Shown one piece after another: positions 27,145-36,492 of a DNA stretch of 64,000 nt; the first letter of the stretch is position 1, and each line of letters starts with the position of its first letter. The DNA comes from Armatimonadota bacterium (GTDB lineage Bacteria > Armatimonadota > Fimbriimonadia > Fimbriimonadales > Fimbriimonadaceae). The stretch spans positions 124,001 through 188,000 of the forward strand of contig JAIUNY010000003.1 in the NCBI GenBank assembly GCA_020161505.1, read 5' to 3'. The position numbers and the translations under genes were made by a program. The notes beneath the pieces were generated by a model, which saw nothing but the letters and a program-made list of their open reading frames with translations, did no database searches and was not told the DNA's origin.

Positions 27145-28311
27145 TCATTGAAGCTCGGCATCAAAAAGATACTTCTCCCCAAGCTCAGCGATCCGAAGCT
27201 GAGCAACTCTAGCGCGGGCGTAATCCTGAAAGGACATTGAGGTTTGGTAGAGCTGGCGCAGTTGCAGGAACATATCCTCGTACTGATCCTCTTCCACCTT
27301 CGCCAGGGCTTGAAGGGTTGCCACATGCCGAAGCATATGGATGTCTGGATTCCCGTCGGCTACGAAGTCAGAGAGTTCCTCAACCAGGGCCGCGTATTTA
27401 CCGGTCACGCCGTAGAGTCTGGCTCGCAACAGCGTGAGAGTTCTCTTTGCTGATGGGTCGCGGGAGAACCAGGCTTCGATCTCACTGTGGATCCGAGTGG
27501 CCAGTTCCTTTGACAGCTGGAAATAGCCTTGCTCACTAGCTCCAATCATTACCGCGTAGCGGGTATGCCACAAGTAGAAATCGGTAGGGATCAGAATACG
27601 CTTATCGTTAAGTTCTGCCGGAGGTAGAAGTTGGAGACGTTGCCTTAAAGTTTCGAACTCTTCCGCGACATCTCCGACTGCAAACCGAGGACACCTAGCC
27701 TTGATCCGAAGCCTCATCGAATGCCCATAAATCTCTCGGTACTCGTCTCCGATTTCCTTCGCTAGCTCAATAATCTTGAACGCCATTCGGTGGGCGAATC
27801 CGTACTGGGCGAGGGTCTCCCGGAGCTGGAACGCTTGGAAGTACATGAAGAACTTGAACTCGGTGCTGGTGCTTTTCTCTGCAGCGGCCACGCAGAGCGT
27901 ATCGGCGGTGATGAGTCGCCCCTGATTCTTGAGGAGCTTAATCTGTGCCCTGATTTCGCCTGGAGTCTCATCGCCGAGCTTATATTCTCGTTGCCTATCG
28001 GCGATGAAGTCCTCGTCAAGAGATTCCAAGAGGTAGGCCCGAAGCAAGTACCGCCGGTGATCTGGATGCTCAAACTGATCGAGGATGGTTCGAATCGTTG
28101 CAAGCGTCAGTTCAGAAGGGTTCTTGAGGCACTGAGAGAGCCTGGACTCGGTCATACCAAGGCGAACCGCGACCGCCTTATTGGAACTCAGGCCGTGAAT
28201 CTTCTTAAACAGGAGGCGAAAGAGCTGCTTGAACGAGTAGTTTCCAAGATTGTGTTTAGCCCCAGCTAAATAATCCTCGAAGTCAAAGTCGGTGGCTTGC
28301 TCTTTCTTCAT
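27145..28311 (-). CDS. XRE regulator with TPR-like C-terminal domain (RRNPP-like)
   Basis: 388 aa. An N-terminal helix-turn-helix (NKAVAVRLGMTESRLSQCLKNPSELTLATIRTIL) is followed by ~300 residues of helical repeats typical of TPR peptide-binding domains. This is the overall design of Rgg/PlcR/PrgX-type quorum regulators that bind short peptides, several of which control transfer of mobile elements. It is divergent from the coupling-ATPase gene 20 bp away, so it should control the transfer genes. The peptide ligand, if any, is not seen. Confidence 0.6.
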   Translation of the reverse strand: MKKEQATDFDFEDYLAGAKHNLGNYSFKQLFRLLFKKIHGLSSNKAVAVRLGMTESRLSQCLKNPSELTLATIRTILDQFEHPDHRRYLLRAYLLESLDEDFIADRQREYKLGDETPGEIRAQIKLLKNQGRLITADTLCVAAAEKSTSTEFKFFMYFQAFQLRETLAQYGFAHRMAFKIIELAKEIGDEYREIYGHSMRLRIKARCPRFAVGDVAEEFETLRQRLQLLPPAELNDKRILIPTDFYLWHTRYAVMIGASEQGYFQLSKELATRIHSEIEAWFSRDPSAKRTLTLLRARLYGVTGKYAALVEELSDFVADGNPDIHMLRHVATLQALAKVEEDQYEDMFLQLRQLYQTSMSFQDYARARVAQLRIAELGEKYLFDAELQ

Positions 28312-28331
28312 GATCCTCTGTATAGACGATC

Positions 28332-29708
28332 ATGAACCTACATCCGGCAAATCAATCTTCACACGAGCGACCCGAGCATTGGATCGGGATCGAGGCTGAC
28401 TATCAGTCTCACGACGACCATCCGGCAAACCGACTGGTCTCGATTTCTCGCCGTGATTTGGGGCATCACAACTTGATCTTGGGCCGTACGGGATCGGGAA
28501 AAACGGTGGCGCTGACACACCTGATCTCAGGCGCGATCCTTCGAGGCGACTCATTTGTAGTCATTGATCCTAGGGGCGATCAAGTCAATGACGTCCTGAC
28601 CCTGCTCGCGGGAAGAGTTGATCCGAGCCTCGTCAAGGTAATCAATTTGCGGGATTCGTCGCCCCTCATGGGTTTTGATCCGCTTAGTGGTTCTGGGCTG
28701 CCGCACCAGCGAGCCCTCAACGTTTTGAGCACCGTTAAGGCGAATGCGGATTCTTTCGGGGTCCAACTTGAAGAGACCGCGAGGTACTTCCTTGAGGCTC
28801 TCACCGAAGCCGGTGAGCCCCTCACCCAGCTGGAACCCGCCTTTTACGACGACGGATACCGCTCTTGGCTTCTCACAAAGATTGAGACTGTCAGCACAGG
28901 AAACTTCATCGCTCGGTATCACGAGATGCGAGACGACCGCAAAGCCACTCTCGCAAGCCCCGTGATGAACAAATTCTCAGGGCTCTTTGCCACGAGAAAG
29001 CTGCGAGCGATCCTGAGCGACCTAAACCCCATTGACCTGTACAGCCACCTTAATCAAGACGGCAGCATTCTCTTGGTGTCACTGGCGATAGACGAGACCT
29101 CTCTTGCAGGGCGAGCGATGGGGAGCATGATTTTTGGCTCACTCGTTCAGGCGATGTACTCACGGATTGAAATCCCTGAACTTCAGCGAAACCCGGTTCT
29201 CCTGGTGCTCGATGAGTTCTCGCACTTCGCAACCGAGGACATTGATTCGGTTCTGATTGAAGGCAGAAAGTTCGGGTGTCACGCGATCCTCGCTCATCAG
29301 TCCCTCTGCCAACTCTCACCGAAGCTCAAGTCTTTGGCCCTTGGTAATGTCGGGCAGAAGCTCATTTTCGGACTTGGCAGGGACGACGCGCAAATGCTGT
29401 CTGCTGACCTCACGGGTGACCGGAAGGCTATCGACTTCACCAAACTCCCGGTCGGTTCGTGCATCTTGAAGCGTGGGAACAAGGAACTTGTCGGGGTCGA
29501 GATCAACACTCCCATTGGCAACGGTGGGGTACTTGACGCAGATGGTCGGAGATTCCTGGCGCAGATTCACGACTCCCATCCAAACAAGCCGTACCAGACT
29601 CCAGAATTTCCTACTGGGCAGCACACTGAGAAGAAGGGACCGCGAACAAGCGTATCTGAGCGACCTAAGAGCTCAAGAACAGAAACATCACTGGAGGATT
29701 GGTTCTGA
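28332..29708 (+). CDS. VirD4/TraG-like coupling ATPase
   Basis: 458 aa. Walker A GRTGSGKT near residue 56; FVVIDPRGD as the first strand after the P-loop; Walker B LLVLDEFSHF; AILAHQSLCQL as sensor; IFGLGRDDAQML late. It matches the cytosolic ATPase of conjugal coupling proteins but lacks N-terminal membrane segments, as in some mobilization elements. The stop overlaps the next ATG (TGATG). Likely drives DNA transfer or mobilization together with the next gene. Confidence 0.8.
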   Translation: MNLHPANQSSHERPEHWIGIEADYQSHDDHPANRLVSISRRDLGHHNLILGRTGSGKTVALTHLISGAILRGDSFVVIDPRGDQVNDVLTLLAGRVDPSLVKVINLRDSSPLMGFDPLSGSGLPHQRALNVLSTVKANADSFGVQLEETARYFLEALTEAGEPLTQLEPAFYDDGYRSWLLTKIETVSTGNFIARYHEMRDDRKATLASPVMNKFSGLFATRKLRAILSDLNPIDLYSHLNQDGSILLVSLAIDETSLAGRAMGSMIFGSLVQAMYSRIEIPELQRNPVLLVLDEFSHFATEDIDSVLIEGRKFGCHAILAHQSLCQLSPKLKSLALGNVGQKLIFGLGRDDAQMLSADLTGDRKAIDFTKLPVGSCILKRGNKELVGVEINTPIGNGGVLDADGRRFLAQIHDSHPNKPYQTPEFPTGQHTEKKGPRTSVSERPKSSRTETSLEDWF

Positions 29709-30391
29709 TGATCCTCACCGAAAGGGATCGAAAGCTCGTGTATGAGATCGCAATGAGCCACGTCATGAGCCGTGACCAGATTCTCGCCCTAGGCCTCTTT
29801 GGCTCCATCACAAGGGTGAACACGAGGCTTCGAGTTCTCCGTGAACTTGGGCTCGTGCGACTTCTGGAGACGCCGTACTTTGCTGGAAGCCTGTACGTCG
29901 CTGGATGCAATGCCCCCGAAGTCGTGAGCGGCAGAGTGGCCCGGTTGATCACGAACCGCCAACCTTCGCCTCGGTTCCTGCGCCACGCGATTTCAGTCAC
30001 AAACATTCGCCTGGCCCTGATGACCAAAGGAGCAACTGAATGGCGATTTGAGCCAATGCTCTGGCGCACCTTTGAGTCCGGCGGCAAGACACTCGAAGTC
30101 CGGCCCGATGGCATGATGATTACCGCCAAAGGTGCTCTCATTGTCGAGTGTGACCTGGGGCACGTTTCACCCCAAAAGTTCGCCGCGAAGCTCGCCGTTT
30201 ACCACGAGTTCCTGAAAGGTGGTCACGCGAAGCGTCTCTGGGGCATCAACGATTTCAACCTCATCACCGTCACGACTGGAAAGCTCAGAGCCGAGAGGCT
30301 GCGGGAGCTGGCTCCGTCGAACTGCTCCTACGGATTCCTCGTGCAGACGTTCGAGGAACTTGGAGCCGGAATGGTGGGAGGTTGGAGCTAG
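29708..30391 (+). CDS. replication-relaxation / MobC-like protein
   Basis: 227 aa, ATG at 29708. The start is a winged helix (LTERDRKLVYEIAMSHVMSRDQIL ALG) with a following nuclease-like fold (EVRPDGMMI, ALIVECDLGHVS, KFAAKLAVYHEFL). These are the marks of the replication-relaxation family (PF13814), found beside VirD4-like genes in actinobacterial-type mobilizable elements. The D...E-D core may nick DNA. Coupled to the ATPase. Confidence 0.8.
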   Translation: MILTERDRKLVYEIAMSHVMSRDQILALGLFGSITRVNTRLRVLRELGLVRLLETPYFAGSLYVAGCNAPEVVSGRVARLITNRQPSPRFLRHAISVTNIRLALMTKGATEWRFEPMLWRTFESGGKTLEVRPDGMMITAKGALIVECDLGHVSPQKFAAKLAVYHEFLKGGHAKRLWGINDFNLITVTTGKLRAERLRELAPSNCSYGFLVQTFEELGAGMVGGWS

Positions 30392-30401
30392 GGAAAAACC
30401 T

Positions 30402-30761
30402 ATGGCAGAACTACAATCACTCCCCGCAAGCGTTACGCAGCTTCTTGATGGAGCCCGAAACGCCATCGCTCGTTCCGATCAAGCTCTCGCCTACGGCGAC
30501 GGGTACACCGCCAGAAACGAGGCTCAGTACTCGATGGCACTCATCGTTGAGGCGGTGAAGTGTCTTGCCCCTCATGACCCGATGGGAGCCTTGGCGCTCA
30601 TCGGAGCGCATCTTGGACACCAGGGCATTGAGCTTGAGGAGATGTTCGAGGATGAGCAAATCACCTATCAGTGGAAAGAGCTGTTCGGCGTGAAGTACGC
30701 GGCTGACGTGACTCGCGTTGTGAACCGCCGCTCCAACCGCAAGCGCATGGGATTCTATTGA
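30402..30761 (+). CDS. small helical hypothetical protein
   Basis: 119 aa from the ATG at 30402, 10 bp after the relaxation gene. Helical throughout (VTQLLDGARNAIARSD, ALIVEAVKCLAP) with a basic end (RRSNRKRMGFY). No family recognised. It is likely co-transcribed with the mobilization genes. Confidence 0.55.
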   Translation: MAELQSLPASVTQLLDGARNAIARSDQALAYGDGYTARNEAQYSMALIVEAVKCLAPHDPMGALALIGAHLGHQGIELEEMFEDEQITYQWKELFGVKYAADVTRVVNRRSNRKRMGFY

Positions 30762-30777
30762 TCCTCGGTGACGCCCC

Positions 30778-30966
30778 ATGAATCAGCAACCCCAAAAACT
30801 CGCATACACGGTGGCAGAAGCGGCGAAGCTCATGTCACTCTCGCGGAGCTTCTTGTATGAAGCGATTCAGGCAGGAAAACTCCAGTCATTCAAAGTCGGA
30901 GGGGCCAGGCGGATTTCCGCCCGGCAACTCCAGGACTACCTTGAGAAGCAGGAACGAAGTTCGTGA
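30778..30966 (+). CDS. xis: excisionase-type helix-turn-helix protein
   Basis: 62 aa. AYTVAEAAKLMSLSRSFLY then QAGKLQSFKVGGARRI is the MerR/excisionase-like DNA-binding fold (PF12728). It directly precedes the convergent integrase, as in many integrative elements, so it probably directs excision. Confidence 0.8.
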   Translation: MNQQPQKLAYTVAEAAKLMSLSRSFLYEAIQAGKLQSFKVGGARRISARQLQDYLEKQERSS

Positions 30967-30967
30967 C

Positions 30968-32113
30968 CTACGACGTGCCATCGACAAACAGAGCATTGAG
31001 CGCGGTGCGCAAGATGCTCTGTGACATCGCGAGGGGTCTGGTGTAGTTGACCTCGGTTACACCGCTTGCAGCATGTCCAACGTGTTCCTTGAGCGTGGTC
31101 GCGGAGACATCAGGACACAGTTTCTCGATCCAATTGATGTGCGTGAGCCGACAGTCGTGCGGACTCATGTCTTCTGGCAGTCCCGCCTCCTTGCGTATTC
31201 GACGCCACGTTGCGTAGGTGAGTGCCTTCATTCGCGGTTTGTTCTCCTCTGCCGCTGACCACAGGTAGTCCCCTGAACTCTTACCTTCGCAAAGTGGGCG
31301 AAGTATTGCCGCCAGAGTGTCGCACATCACCGAGAGGCGAACCTTGTCCCCCTTCGGTAACCCAACGGTCTGTGCGCTCTTCTCGGTCAGCTTCACAGCC
31401 CGGTCAACAAGAATCGTGTTCTCTTTGAAATTGACTTGCCCAACGGTGAGCGCCATTTGCTCTCCGAGCCGAAGACCGGACAGCAAGTACACCGCCAGGA
31501 TTCCTCTTCGCTTTTCATCCAGTTCCTTGCTGGACAGTGCCTTCTTCGCTTCCTTGGGCGTCAACGCAACTGCCACGCGCCTCGGTGGTGTTTTGAGTTC
31601 CAATGCGAATGGATTGCGCCAGAAGTGCGGGACTCGACCATATGGAGTGATAGCCTGGTTGAACGCCCTTACGAGGAGCACTCTAAGCGCAATGATGGTG
31701 TGCTGCCCAACTCCAGTTTCTCGAAGGTGGGTGTAGAAGGACTTTACGTCAACTGGATCGATCCGGGTTAAGGGTACGTCGGCCCAACGAGCCTTTGCGT
31801 ACTTCTCATAGCGGGCTTTGCGATCCCTCACCGTTTTCGGATCGAGTGACTCGCTCCAATCATTCTTGATGAGCCAGTCGAGCCAGTCACCAAACGTGAG
31901 GTCATGGGTGATCTGATGAGCCGCAGGACTCCCGTCTTTGCGAAGCGACCGGAGAAACTCCAGCCCTTCCTTCTGAGTTGAGAACACCCTGGAAACTCGT
32001 TTCTGAGACCCGTCAGGCTTTCTCAGGCGGTACTGCACCCGCCACTTACCGGAGAGTTTTCCGCTTTGGATTTTTCGGCAGGAACCCTCTCCGCTGTCCG
32101 CTCTAGTCGCCAT
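30968..32113 (-). CDS. int: tyrosine integrase of the element
   Basis: 381 aa from the ATG at 32113 (a GTG at 32131 is possible). Catalytic residues are visible: Arg in LLSGLRLGEQ, HDCRLTH for the HxxR box, GHAASGV, and the nucleophile Tyr in EVNYTRPL. The N-terminal region has SAM-like and core-binding helices. It sits 114 bp from the tRNA-Arg 3' end, and the double 11-bp repeat lies just upstream of its start, which may give autoregulation. All catalytic positions are intact. Confidence 0.93.
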   Translation of the reverse strand: MATRADSGEGSCRKIQSGKLSGKWRVQYRLRKPDGSQKRVSRVFSTQKEGLEFLRSLRKDGSPAAHQITHDLTFGDWLDWLIKNDWSESLDPKTVRDRKARYEKYAKARWADVPLTRIDPVDVKSFYTHLRETGVGQHTIIALRVLLVRAFNQAITPYGRVPHFWRNPFALELKTPPRRVAVALTPKEAKKALSSKELDEKRRGILAVYLLSGLRLGEQMALTVGQVNFKENTILVDRAVKLTEKSAQTVGLPKGDKVRLSVMCDTLAAILRPLCEGKSSGDYLWSAAEENKPRMKALTYATWRRIRKEAGLPEDMSPHDCRLTHINWIEKLCPDVSATTLKEHVGHAASGVTEVNYTRPLAMSQSILRTALNALFVDGTS

Positions 32114-32147
32114 AGTTCCAAGAGTGTACACCGCTTTGGAGTGCGTT

Positions 32148-32169
32148 TTGGAGAGACCTTGGAGAGACC
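32148..32169 (+). repeat. right pair of 11-bp direct repeats (arm-type site candidate)
   Basis: Two head-to-tail TTGGAGAGACC copies at 32148-32158 and 32159-32169, the same double repeat and orientation as at 4357-4378. A degenerate TTTGGAGTGCG lies a few bases to the left. Confidence 0.7.
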
Positions 32170-32227
32170 TGGGCTTTTCGAGTTGCTCTCAGAGAGGGCT
32201 TAATGGTCTATTTTAAGTTCAAAATCT

Positions 32228-32303
32228 TGGCGGCCCCGGAGGGAATCGAACCCCCGACGCCCTCCTTAGGACGGAGGCGCTCTATCCACTGAGCTACGAG
32301 GCC
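32228..32303 (-). tRNA. tRNA-Arg (anticodon CCT), integration target
   Basis: 76 nt folding as a full cloverleaf: acceptor GGCCTCG/CGGGGCC, D-arm GCTC/GAGC, anticodon stem CCTCC/GGAGG with loop GTCCTAA (U33, A37), T-arm GGGGG-TTCGATT-CCCTC, discriminator G and encoded CCA. The 3' half from the anticodon loop on is now supplied by the element. Confidence 0.95.
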
Positions 32304-32356
32304 GCGCGATGCCGGAACAGTTTACCGGGTGGAAGCGGACAACCACCCGCCGCCCT

Positions 32357-32878
32357 TCACCCCGCGAACGACTTCACCACCCCGTGCAGAGTCACGCGGC
32401 CGGATTCGCATTCCACCGACTGCAACTCCACCGGAACCGGCAGATCGCTCACCGTCAGCACGGGGTTCACTTTTTCGATCTGAGATTCCACCAGGTTCTT
32501 GGCTGCGCCGCCCATCACATCCACGCTCTCCAGGCGCACGTACACCGAATGCCCTCCCACGATCTCCAGGAAGCACACCGCCTTCACGGGAATCGTCACG
32601 ATCACCTGGGCCTTGGCGGTCACGTAAATCTTGCCGCCACTGATCGACACCTCAAAATCCTTGACCTGCGGCGGAGCCTGGGCCGCCAAGAGCTGACCAA
32701 TCGCCCGCTCGGTGACCACCGCCACCGCCTTGCCGGGAGTCGCCATATCCAGGGCCAAAGGATCAAGCACCACCGAGGCGCGATCTGCCGTGACCTCGAA
32801 ACTCTCCACCACCAACCCAAAATCCAACTCGATATCCCGAAAAACGGCCTTCAGCGATCCCACTTTCAACGATTTCAT
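32357..32878 (-). CDS. DUF2993 (LmeA-like) protein
   Basis: 173 aa, GGAGGACACT before the ATG. The alternating beta pattern (VSISGGKIYVTAKAQVIVTIPV) and overall build fit DUF2993 lipid-binding-like proteins. No signal peptide, which is unusual for the family, so the call is moderate. Divergent from the glycosylhydrolase gene. Confidence 0.55.
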   Translation of the reverse strand: MKSLKVGSLKAVFRDIELDFGLVVESFEVTADRASVVLDPLALDMATPGKAVAVVTERAIGQLLAAQAPPQVKDFEVSISGGKIYVTAKAQVIVTIPVKAVCFLEIVGGHSVYVRLESVDVMGGAAKNLVESQIEKVNPVLTVSDLPVPVELQSVECESGRVTLHGVVKSFAG

Positions 32879-32935
32879 AGTGTCCTCCTCACCCTACCCG
32901 TGGCGGGCACCGCAGGTTTTGGGTAGCTTAGAAAA

Positions 32936-34396
32936 ATGTTCGGACTTCTGCTTGCCGCAACGATGCCGCAAAACGGCCACTCCGCCCCTCCGCCTGCCAT
33001 GGAAGAGTTCCGCGCCGCCTGGGTCGCCACCGTCGATAACATCGACTACCCCAGCAAGCCGGGCCTTCCCGTCAGCCAGATGAAGGCCGAGATGGACGCG
33101 ATTCTCAACCGCTGCGCCGAGCTGAACATGAACGCGATCATCTTTCAGGTGCGCCCCTCCGCCGATGCCCTCTACCAAAGTTCGTACGAGCCGTGGTCGT
33201 GGTATCTCACCGGGCAACAGGGCAAAGCGCCCGAAGGCGGGTTCGATCCCCTGGCCTACACGATCGCCGAATCGCACAAGCGTGGCATCGAAGTCCATGT
33301 CTGGCTGAACCCGTATCGGGCTCTGCACCCCGCCCAAACTGGCCCGGTGACCGAGGATCACATCAGCGTGACCGCGCCGAATGCGGTGAAGAAATACGGA
33401 CGGTTCCTCTGGATGGATCCGGGCGAGAAGGTCATCCAAGATCGGTCGTTCAACGTCTTCATGGAACTCGTCGAAAAGTACGATCTCGACGGAATCCACA
33501 TCGACGACTATTTCTATCCGTACCCCGTCACCGAAGCGGGTAAGAAAGTCGACTTCCCGGATGATCTGAGCTGGAACGCCTATGTCCGTGGCGGAGGTCG
33601 GCTCTCGCGAGGAGATTGGCGACGTAAGAACGTGGATGACTTCGTCAAGCGTGTCCACGAAGGCGTGAAGAAGCGTAAGAGCTGGGTCAAGTTTGGGATC
33701 AGCCCGTTCGGCATCTATCGCCCGGGAGTCCCCGAGGGAATCGCCGCAGGCATCGACCAATACGACGAACTCTACGCGGATGCCCTCAAGTGGTACCGCG
33801 AAGGCTGGTGCGATTACTTCACGCCGCAGCTCTACTGGCCGATCGCCCAGACCAAGCAGTCGTTCCCGGTTCTGCTCAACTGGTGGGCCAGCCAAAACCC
33901 GAAGAAAATCCACCTGTGGCCAGGGCAGTTCACGAGCAGAACCAATCCCAACGATGGCAACTGGCTGGCCTCGGAAGTCACGGATCAAATCAAGCTCGTG
34001 CGCGAAAGCGATGGGGCCTCCGGAACTGTTCACTTCAGCATGAAAGCCATCCAGCGCAACTGGAATGGGATCGGCGATGCACTCCAAAAGGCGTATGCAA
34101 CGCCCGCCGTGGTGCCCCCGTCGCCTTGGATGAAAGCTCCGAATCCGGGCAAGCTGGAGGTCACGTTCGGCAGTCCCCAGGGCCAGAGCGTCGCTTGGCT
34201 CCAATGCGAAGTCGCTACTCCGGATGCGGTTCGGTTCTATCTCTACCGAGACAGCGAGGGCCGGTTCCAACGCACGAGTGCGAGCCAGGTTCGCGCCGAA
34301 AAGGTCTCGACCGGATGGTTGACCGTGCAGACTATCGACAAAGCTGGTCGCATTTCCGAACCGGCTAAGCTGGAAGGCCTTCGGCTCAATCCTTAG
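32936..34396 (+). CDS. glycosylhydrolase family-10-like (DUF187/YngK) protein
   Basis: 486 aa. TIM-barrel features of the GHL10 family: EEFRAAWVATVDNIDYPSKPG, ELNMNAIIFQVRPSADALY, VHVWLNPYRALHPA, YDLDGIHIDDYFYPYP, WVKFGISPFGIYRPG and a fibronectin-like C-terminal part. Acid residues in GIHIDDYF are likely catalytic. It should cleave extracellular polysaccharide or peptidoglycan-like substrates. A signal peptide is short (MFGLLLAATMPQ). TAGCTT lies 6 bp before the ATG. The 3' end overlaps the convergent kinase gene by 11 bp. Confidence 0.85.
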   Translation: MFGLLLAATMPQNGHSAPPPAMEEFRAAWVATVDNIDYPSKPGLPVSQMKAEMDAILNRCAELNMNAIIFQVRPSADALYQSSYEPWSWYLTGQQGKAPEGGFDPLAYTIAESHKRGIEVHVWLNPYRALHPAQTGPVTEDHISVTAPNAVKKYGRFLWMDPGEKVIQDRSFNVFMELVEKYDLDGIHIDDYFYPYPVTEAGKKVDFPDDLSWNAYVRGGGRLSRGDWRRKNVDDFVKRVHEGVKKRKSWVKFGISPFGIYRPGVPEGIAAGIDQYDELYADALKWYREGWCDYFTPQLYWPIAQTKQSFPVLLNWWASQNPKKIHLWPGQFTSRTNPNDGNWLASEVTDQIKLVRESDGASGTVHFSMKAIQRNWNGIGDALQKAYATPAVVPPSPWMKAPNPGKLEVTFGSPQGQSVAWLQCEVATPDAVRFYLYRDSEGRFQRTSASQVRAEKVSTGWLTVQTIDKAGRISEPAKLEGLRLNP

Positions 34397-35633
34397 GCAA
34401 TACAACCGCGAAGGTCGAGCCTTTGTTCAGTTCACTCTGAACCGAGACTCGACCTCCGTGGCCTTCCACCAAGTGGCGGACAATGCTGAGTCCGAGTCCC
34501 GTGCCACCCGAGGCGCGTGAGCGCCCTTTGTCCACGCGATAGAATCTCTCGAACACTCGTGACAGGTGCTCGCTCCCAATCCCGATCCCGGTATCTTCGA
34601 CCACAAGGTTGATTTCGGATTCCCCATCCTCCAAGCGCACCACCACAGAACCCTCGCTCGTGTAGTTGATCGCGTTATCCACGAGGTTGAGAGCTATCTG
34701 GCTGAGTTGTGTCTCGTTGGCGCGCATCGGGAGCTTGTCCGGGCCTTGGTAGCTCAGGTGCAAGCCCTTCGCCTCGGCTTTGCTCATCAGTTGCTGAACA
34801 ATGCTCCGCACCAGTTCGGCGGCATTGCAATCGGTCTTCGTGATGTTCCCGGAGTCAGCGATGCTGAGGGTGAGAAGGTCGTCGGTGATCCGGGTCAAGC
34901 GATCGACTTCCTTGATAATCCGACCCAGATAGCGACGCTGAAACTCCTCATCCTCCGTGCCCTCTTCGAGCGTCTCCGCCATCGCGCGGATGGTTGTCAT
35001 CGGGGTGCGGAGTTCGTGCGAGACATTCGCCACGAAGTCCCGGCGAACTCGCTCCAGCCTGCGCAGATCAGAAATGTCGTGGATGGACAGGAAGTAGCGG
35101 TCCTTGTTCGACGAATCCTGCCAGGCGTGCAGCCGCACGATTCGCTCTTCCGGCTGACGGAGAGTCATCTCCGCGCTCACCGGCGAGGCATCCGATACAA
35201 CCTTCTGCAGCATCTCCATCACCTCGTTCGAAAAGACAACGCTGAGCAAGGTCTGCCCCCGAGGATCCACGGTCTGGAAGAGATCGCAGGCCAGGGAGTT
35301 CGCATAGAGCACGCGCAGGTTCTGATCCACGAGAAAGATGCCGATCTCGAGCCCTTCGGCCAGGTCATCGAGCGCATCGCGGTGCCGGCGGACCTCGCCT
35401 TGAAGCTGCTCGACTCGGGTCTCAAGAGCCGCCGAATCTCGCTCCAGTTCGCCCATCAGAGATTGAGCTCGGAGCCACGTTCCCATGCCTCCTATTCCAA
35501 AAACAAGCGAAGCGACCATCGCCCCCGACCTTGCCGATGGCGCAATGAGGCCCGTGAGTCCAGCCACTACCGCCACGATCAACAAGGCCACCGCCACGCG
35601 ATTCCACGCCATCCAAGCTACCGGACGAACCAT
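34386..35633 (-). CDS. PhoR-like sensor histidine kinase
   Basis: 415 aa. Two adjacent membrane helices at ~10-50 with almost no periplasmic loop, a coiled linker, a PAS domain (~85-180), HisKA with FVANVSHELRTPM (phospho-His), and HATPase with N-box LVDNAIN and DTGIGIG. Architecture matches PhoR. No response regulator neighbour, so its partner is elsewhere. Confidence 0.9.
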   Translation of the reverse strand: MVRPVAWMAWNRVAVALLIVAVVAGLTGLIAPSARSGAMVASLVFGIGGMGTWLRAQSLMGELERDSAALETRVEQLQGEVRRHRDALDDLAEGLEIGIFLVDQNLRVLYANSLACDLFQTVDPRGQTLLSVVFSNEVMEMLQKVVSDASPVSAEMTLRQPEERIVRLHAWQDSSNKDRYFLSIHDISDLRRLERVRRDFVANVSHELRTPMTTIRAMAETLEEGTEDEEFQRRYLGRIIKEVDRLTRITDDLLTLSIADSGNITKTDCNAAELVRSIVQQLMSKAEAKGLHLSYQGPDKLPMRANETQLSQIALNLVDNAINYTSEGSVVVRLEDGESEINLVVEDTGIGIGSEHLSRVFERFYRVDKGRSRASGGTGLGLSIVRHLVEGHGGRVSVQSELNKGSTFAVVLPKD

Positions 35634-35698
35634 CCGCCCGGATCGGTTGCACCCTGAAGCAACTTCATCAGCCCCGTAAGACCCTTGGCACGCAGGGG

Positions 35699-35704
35699 CA
35701 TAAT
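35699..35704 (+). promoter_or_regulatory. -10-like hexamer before the HAD gene
   Basis: CATAAT ends 6 bp before the ATG at 35711; no Shine-Dalgarno is present, suggesting a leaderless mRNA. Confidence 0.4.
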
Positions 35705-35710
35705 CAACCC

Positions 35711-36469
35711 ATGCCGCTTGTCCCCCTGTTCGCCGATGTCAAAGGCATCTACTTCGACCTCGACGACACCCTCTGCGGCTACTGGGACGCGGCGAAAGCG
35801 GGGCTTCGACGAGCCTTCGAGCAGCACCCGGAGCACGGCCAAGAAGTCGATGTGCTGCTGCGCGAATGGGCGGTGGCTTTCGGCGCGTTCATCCAAACCA
35901 TCGGCCAAACCCACTGGTACGAAAAGTACAAGCAGAGCGGCGAAATCACGCGGGCCGAGCTGATGCGCCGGATGCTGGAGCGCGTGGGGATCTTTGATGA
36001 GGAACTGGCCCATCGACTGAGCCACACGTATCATGTCGAACGTCAGGCAGCCCTCGTGCTCTTCCCGGAGGCCCTTGAGGTCATCCAAGCGCTACACGCC
36101 GACTTCCCACTTGGGCTCATCACCAACGGCCCGGCGGATATCCAGCGCCAGGAGATTCAGAAGCTCAACATCGGGCCATTTTTTAGCCACGTCTTCATCG
36201 AGGGCGAGTTCGGCATCGGCAAGCCGGATCCAAGCATCATGCAAGCCGCTCAAGACGCAATGGCGTTGGAACCTCACGAGATTCTCTTCGTGGGCAACAG
36301 CTTCAAGCACGATGTCATCCCGGCTCAGGAGGCGGGATGGCGCACGGTCTGGATTCGCCGCCCGAGCGACGTCTCACCCAGTTCCCGCACGGGTGTCCCT
36401 GAGGATATGCCGGAAGGCGCCACCCCTCCCGATCTCGTGATCCACGATCTCCGCGAGTTGCTGGGCTGA
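35711..36469 (+). CDS. HAD-family hydrolase (YjjG-like)
   Basis: 252 aa. Motif I FDLDDTLC near residue 13, motif II LITNG, motif III GIGKPDPSI, motif IV FVGNSFKHDV: all four HAD boxes. Cap domain is helical as in YjjG-type nucleotidases and 2-haloacid dehalogenase-like phosphatases. Substrate not predictable. Confidence 0.92.
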   Translation: MPLVPLFADVKGIYFDLDDTLCGYWDAAKAGLRRAFEQHPEHGQEVDVLLREWAVAFGAFIQTIGQTHWYEKYKQSGEITRAELMRRMLERVGIFDEELAHRLSHTYHVERQAALVLFPEALEVIQALHADFPLGLITNGPADIQRQEIQKLNIGPFFSHVFIEGEFGIGKPDPSIMQAAQDAMALEPHEILFVGNSFKHDVIPAQEAGWRTVWIRRPSDVSPSSRTGVPEDMPEGATPPDLVIHDLRELLG

Positions 36470-36492
36470 GTGATGTACCATGGAGGGGAACA

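Noticed and set aside
32894-34405. 503-codon open frame antisense to the glycosylhydrolase gene
   Set aside because: Shadow of a high-GC gene; the plus-strand protein has clear family motifs.
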